From Agrococcus carbonis (GTDB taxonomy: Bacteria > Actinomycetota > Actinomycetes > Actinomycetales > Microbacteriaceae): DNA of 64,000 bases. The stretch is from contig NZ_LT629734.1 of NCBI RefSeq assembly GCF_900104705.1, positions 310,001-374,000 on the forward strand, in the 5' to 3' direction. Below are positions 63,645-64,000 of this stretch, in pieces. A program made the position numbers and the translations under genes. The notes under the pieces are model-generated. The model had not been told where the DNA came from, did not search any database, and saw only the letters and a list, made by a program, of their open reading frames with translations. The stretch's first letter is position 1; each line of letters begins with the position of its first letter.

Positions 63645-64000
63645 CTAGTCCCCGACGAACCGCTCGTGCCACGCGAACGCGCCGCGATCGGTGAGGCTCG
63701 CGACCTGATCGACGACCACGCGCGCCCGCGCGGCGTCGTCGCGCGCGGCCGCCCAGTCGTCGGCGTAGGCGCGGTCGAGCGCCGACGGCCCGATGCGCAG
63801 CAGCGCGTCGCAGAGCTCCTGCAGCACCCGCCGCTGGCTCGCGTAGATGGGCTGGCGCCGCTCGGCCAGGATGAAGCTCGCCGCCGTGCCCTTGAGCACC
63901 GCGATCTCGGCCCGCACCTCGCGCGGCACCTCGACGGACGCGCCGAAGCGCGTCAGCGGCCCCTCGTGCGTCGCGCGCGTGCGCTCGATCGCGGCGTTGG
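63645..64000 (-). CDS. dgt: dGTP triphosphohydrolase, C-terminal part
   Basis: An open frame of 117 codons enters from the right edge of the window on the minus strand and stops at 63645. It includes PREVRAEIAVLKGTAASFIL, RRQPIYASQRRVLQELCDAL and ends TDRGAFAWHERFVGD. This matches the C-terminal portion of deoxyguanosinetriphosphate triphosphohydrolases, which hydrolyse dNTPs to nucleosides and triphosphate, and its place directly before dnaG supports that. The HD-domain metal site lies outside the window, so activity cannot be checked. Confidence 0.8.
   Translation of the reverse strand, partial: NAAIERTRATHEGPLTRFGASVEVPREVRAEIAVLKGTAASFILAERRQPIYASQRRVLQELCDALLRIGPSALDRAYADDWAAARDDAARARVVVDQVASLTDRGAFAWHERFVGD

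Overview
The window is a very GC-rich chromosomal segment of an actinobacterium, most likely a member of the Microbacteriaceae (order Micrococcales). The evidence is a dense set of actinobacterial families (DUF3093, DUF4193, SepH, DUF4191, DUF3145, DUF7455), a homodimeric-type pyruvate dehydrogenase E1 followed by a discrete FAS-II operon, a principal sigma factor with a long Ala/Lys/Thr-rich N-terminus, two type I glutamine synthetases flanking glnE, and a type A RNase P RNA. Genus level (an Agrococcus-like organism) is only a guess. It reads as core genome: no prophage, insertion sequence or CRISPR array was seen.

Layout. 1-7.3 kb: the 5' end of dut, small actinobacterial proteins, sepH, an MHS-type transporter, and an overlapping pair of dehydrogenases. 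7.3-14.1 kb: a phosphatase-like protein, parC and parE, with a lipoprotein polysaccharide deacetylase between them. 14.2-20.9 kb: a DUF7455 protein, a polar amino-acid ABC transporter, sigA, an MFS transporter and a PAC2 protein. 20.9-25.8 kb: pepA, lpdA, sucB. 25.9-37.4 kb: a membrane-anchored kinase-like protein, DUF4191, glnA, glnE, glnA2, panB, map, ppgK. 37.4-41.8 kb: the fructose PTS operon fruR-fruK-fruA, then rnpB on the opposite strand. 41.8-45.8 kb: GNAT, a coiled-coil protein, Nif3, tRNA-Val, a reductase and a peroxiredoxin. 45.9-54.0 kb: aceE-fasR-fabD-fabH-acpP-fabF, then DUF3145. 54.1-64 kb: DUF1684, a flavin-dependent oxidoreductase, a D-threonine-aldolase-like enzyme, LtrA, a tRNA with CAT anticodon, a glycosyltransferase and its transporter neighbour, def, tRNA-Asn, dnaG and the 3' part of dgt.

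How genes work together. aceE supplies acetyl-CoA directly upstream of the fatty-acid operon and its likely regulator fasR. glnA carries a textbook GlnR-box array and the adenylylation tyrosine that GlnE would modify; glnA2 lacks that tyrosine. fruR-fruK-fruA forms a translationally coupled unit.

Themes the gene list does not explain: (i) at least 15 genes have a TANNNT hexamer 6-8 nt before the start codon and no ribosome binding site, implying leaderless transcription as a common mode here; (ii) a dispersed intergenic palindromic repeat family sits at four loci and forms 40-bp tandem arrays at two of them; (iii) the heptamer GGATGCG/CGCATCC is far commoner than base composition predicts; (iv) two lipoyl domains in sucB share 191 bp of identical DNA; (v) fasR seems to need a non-canonical start codon.
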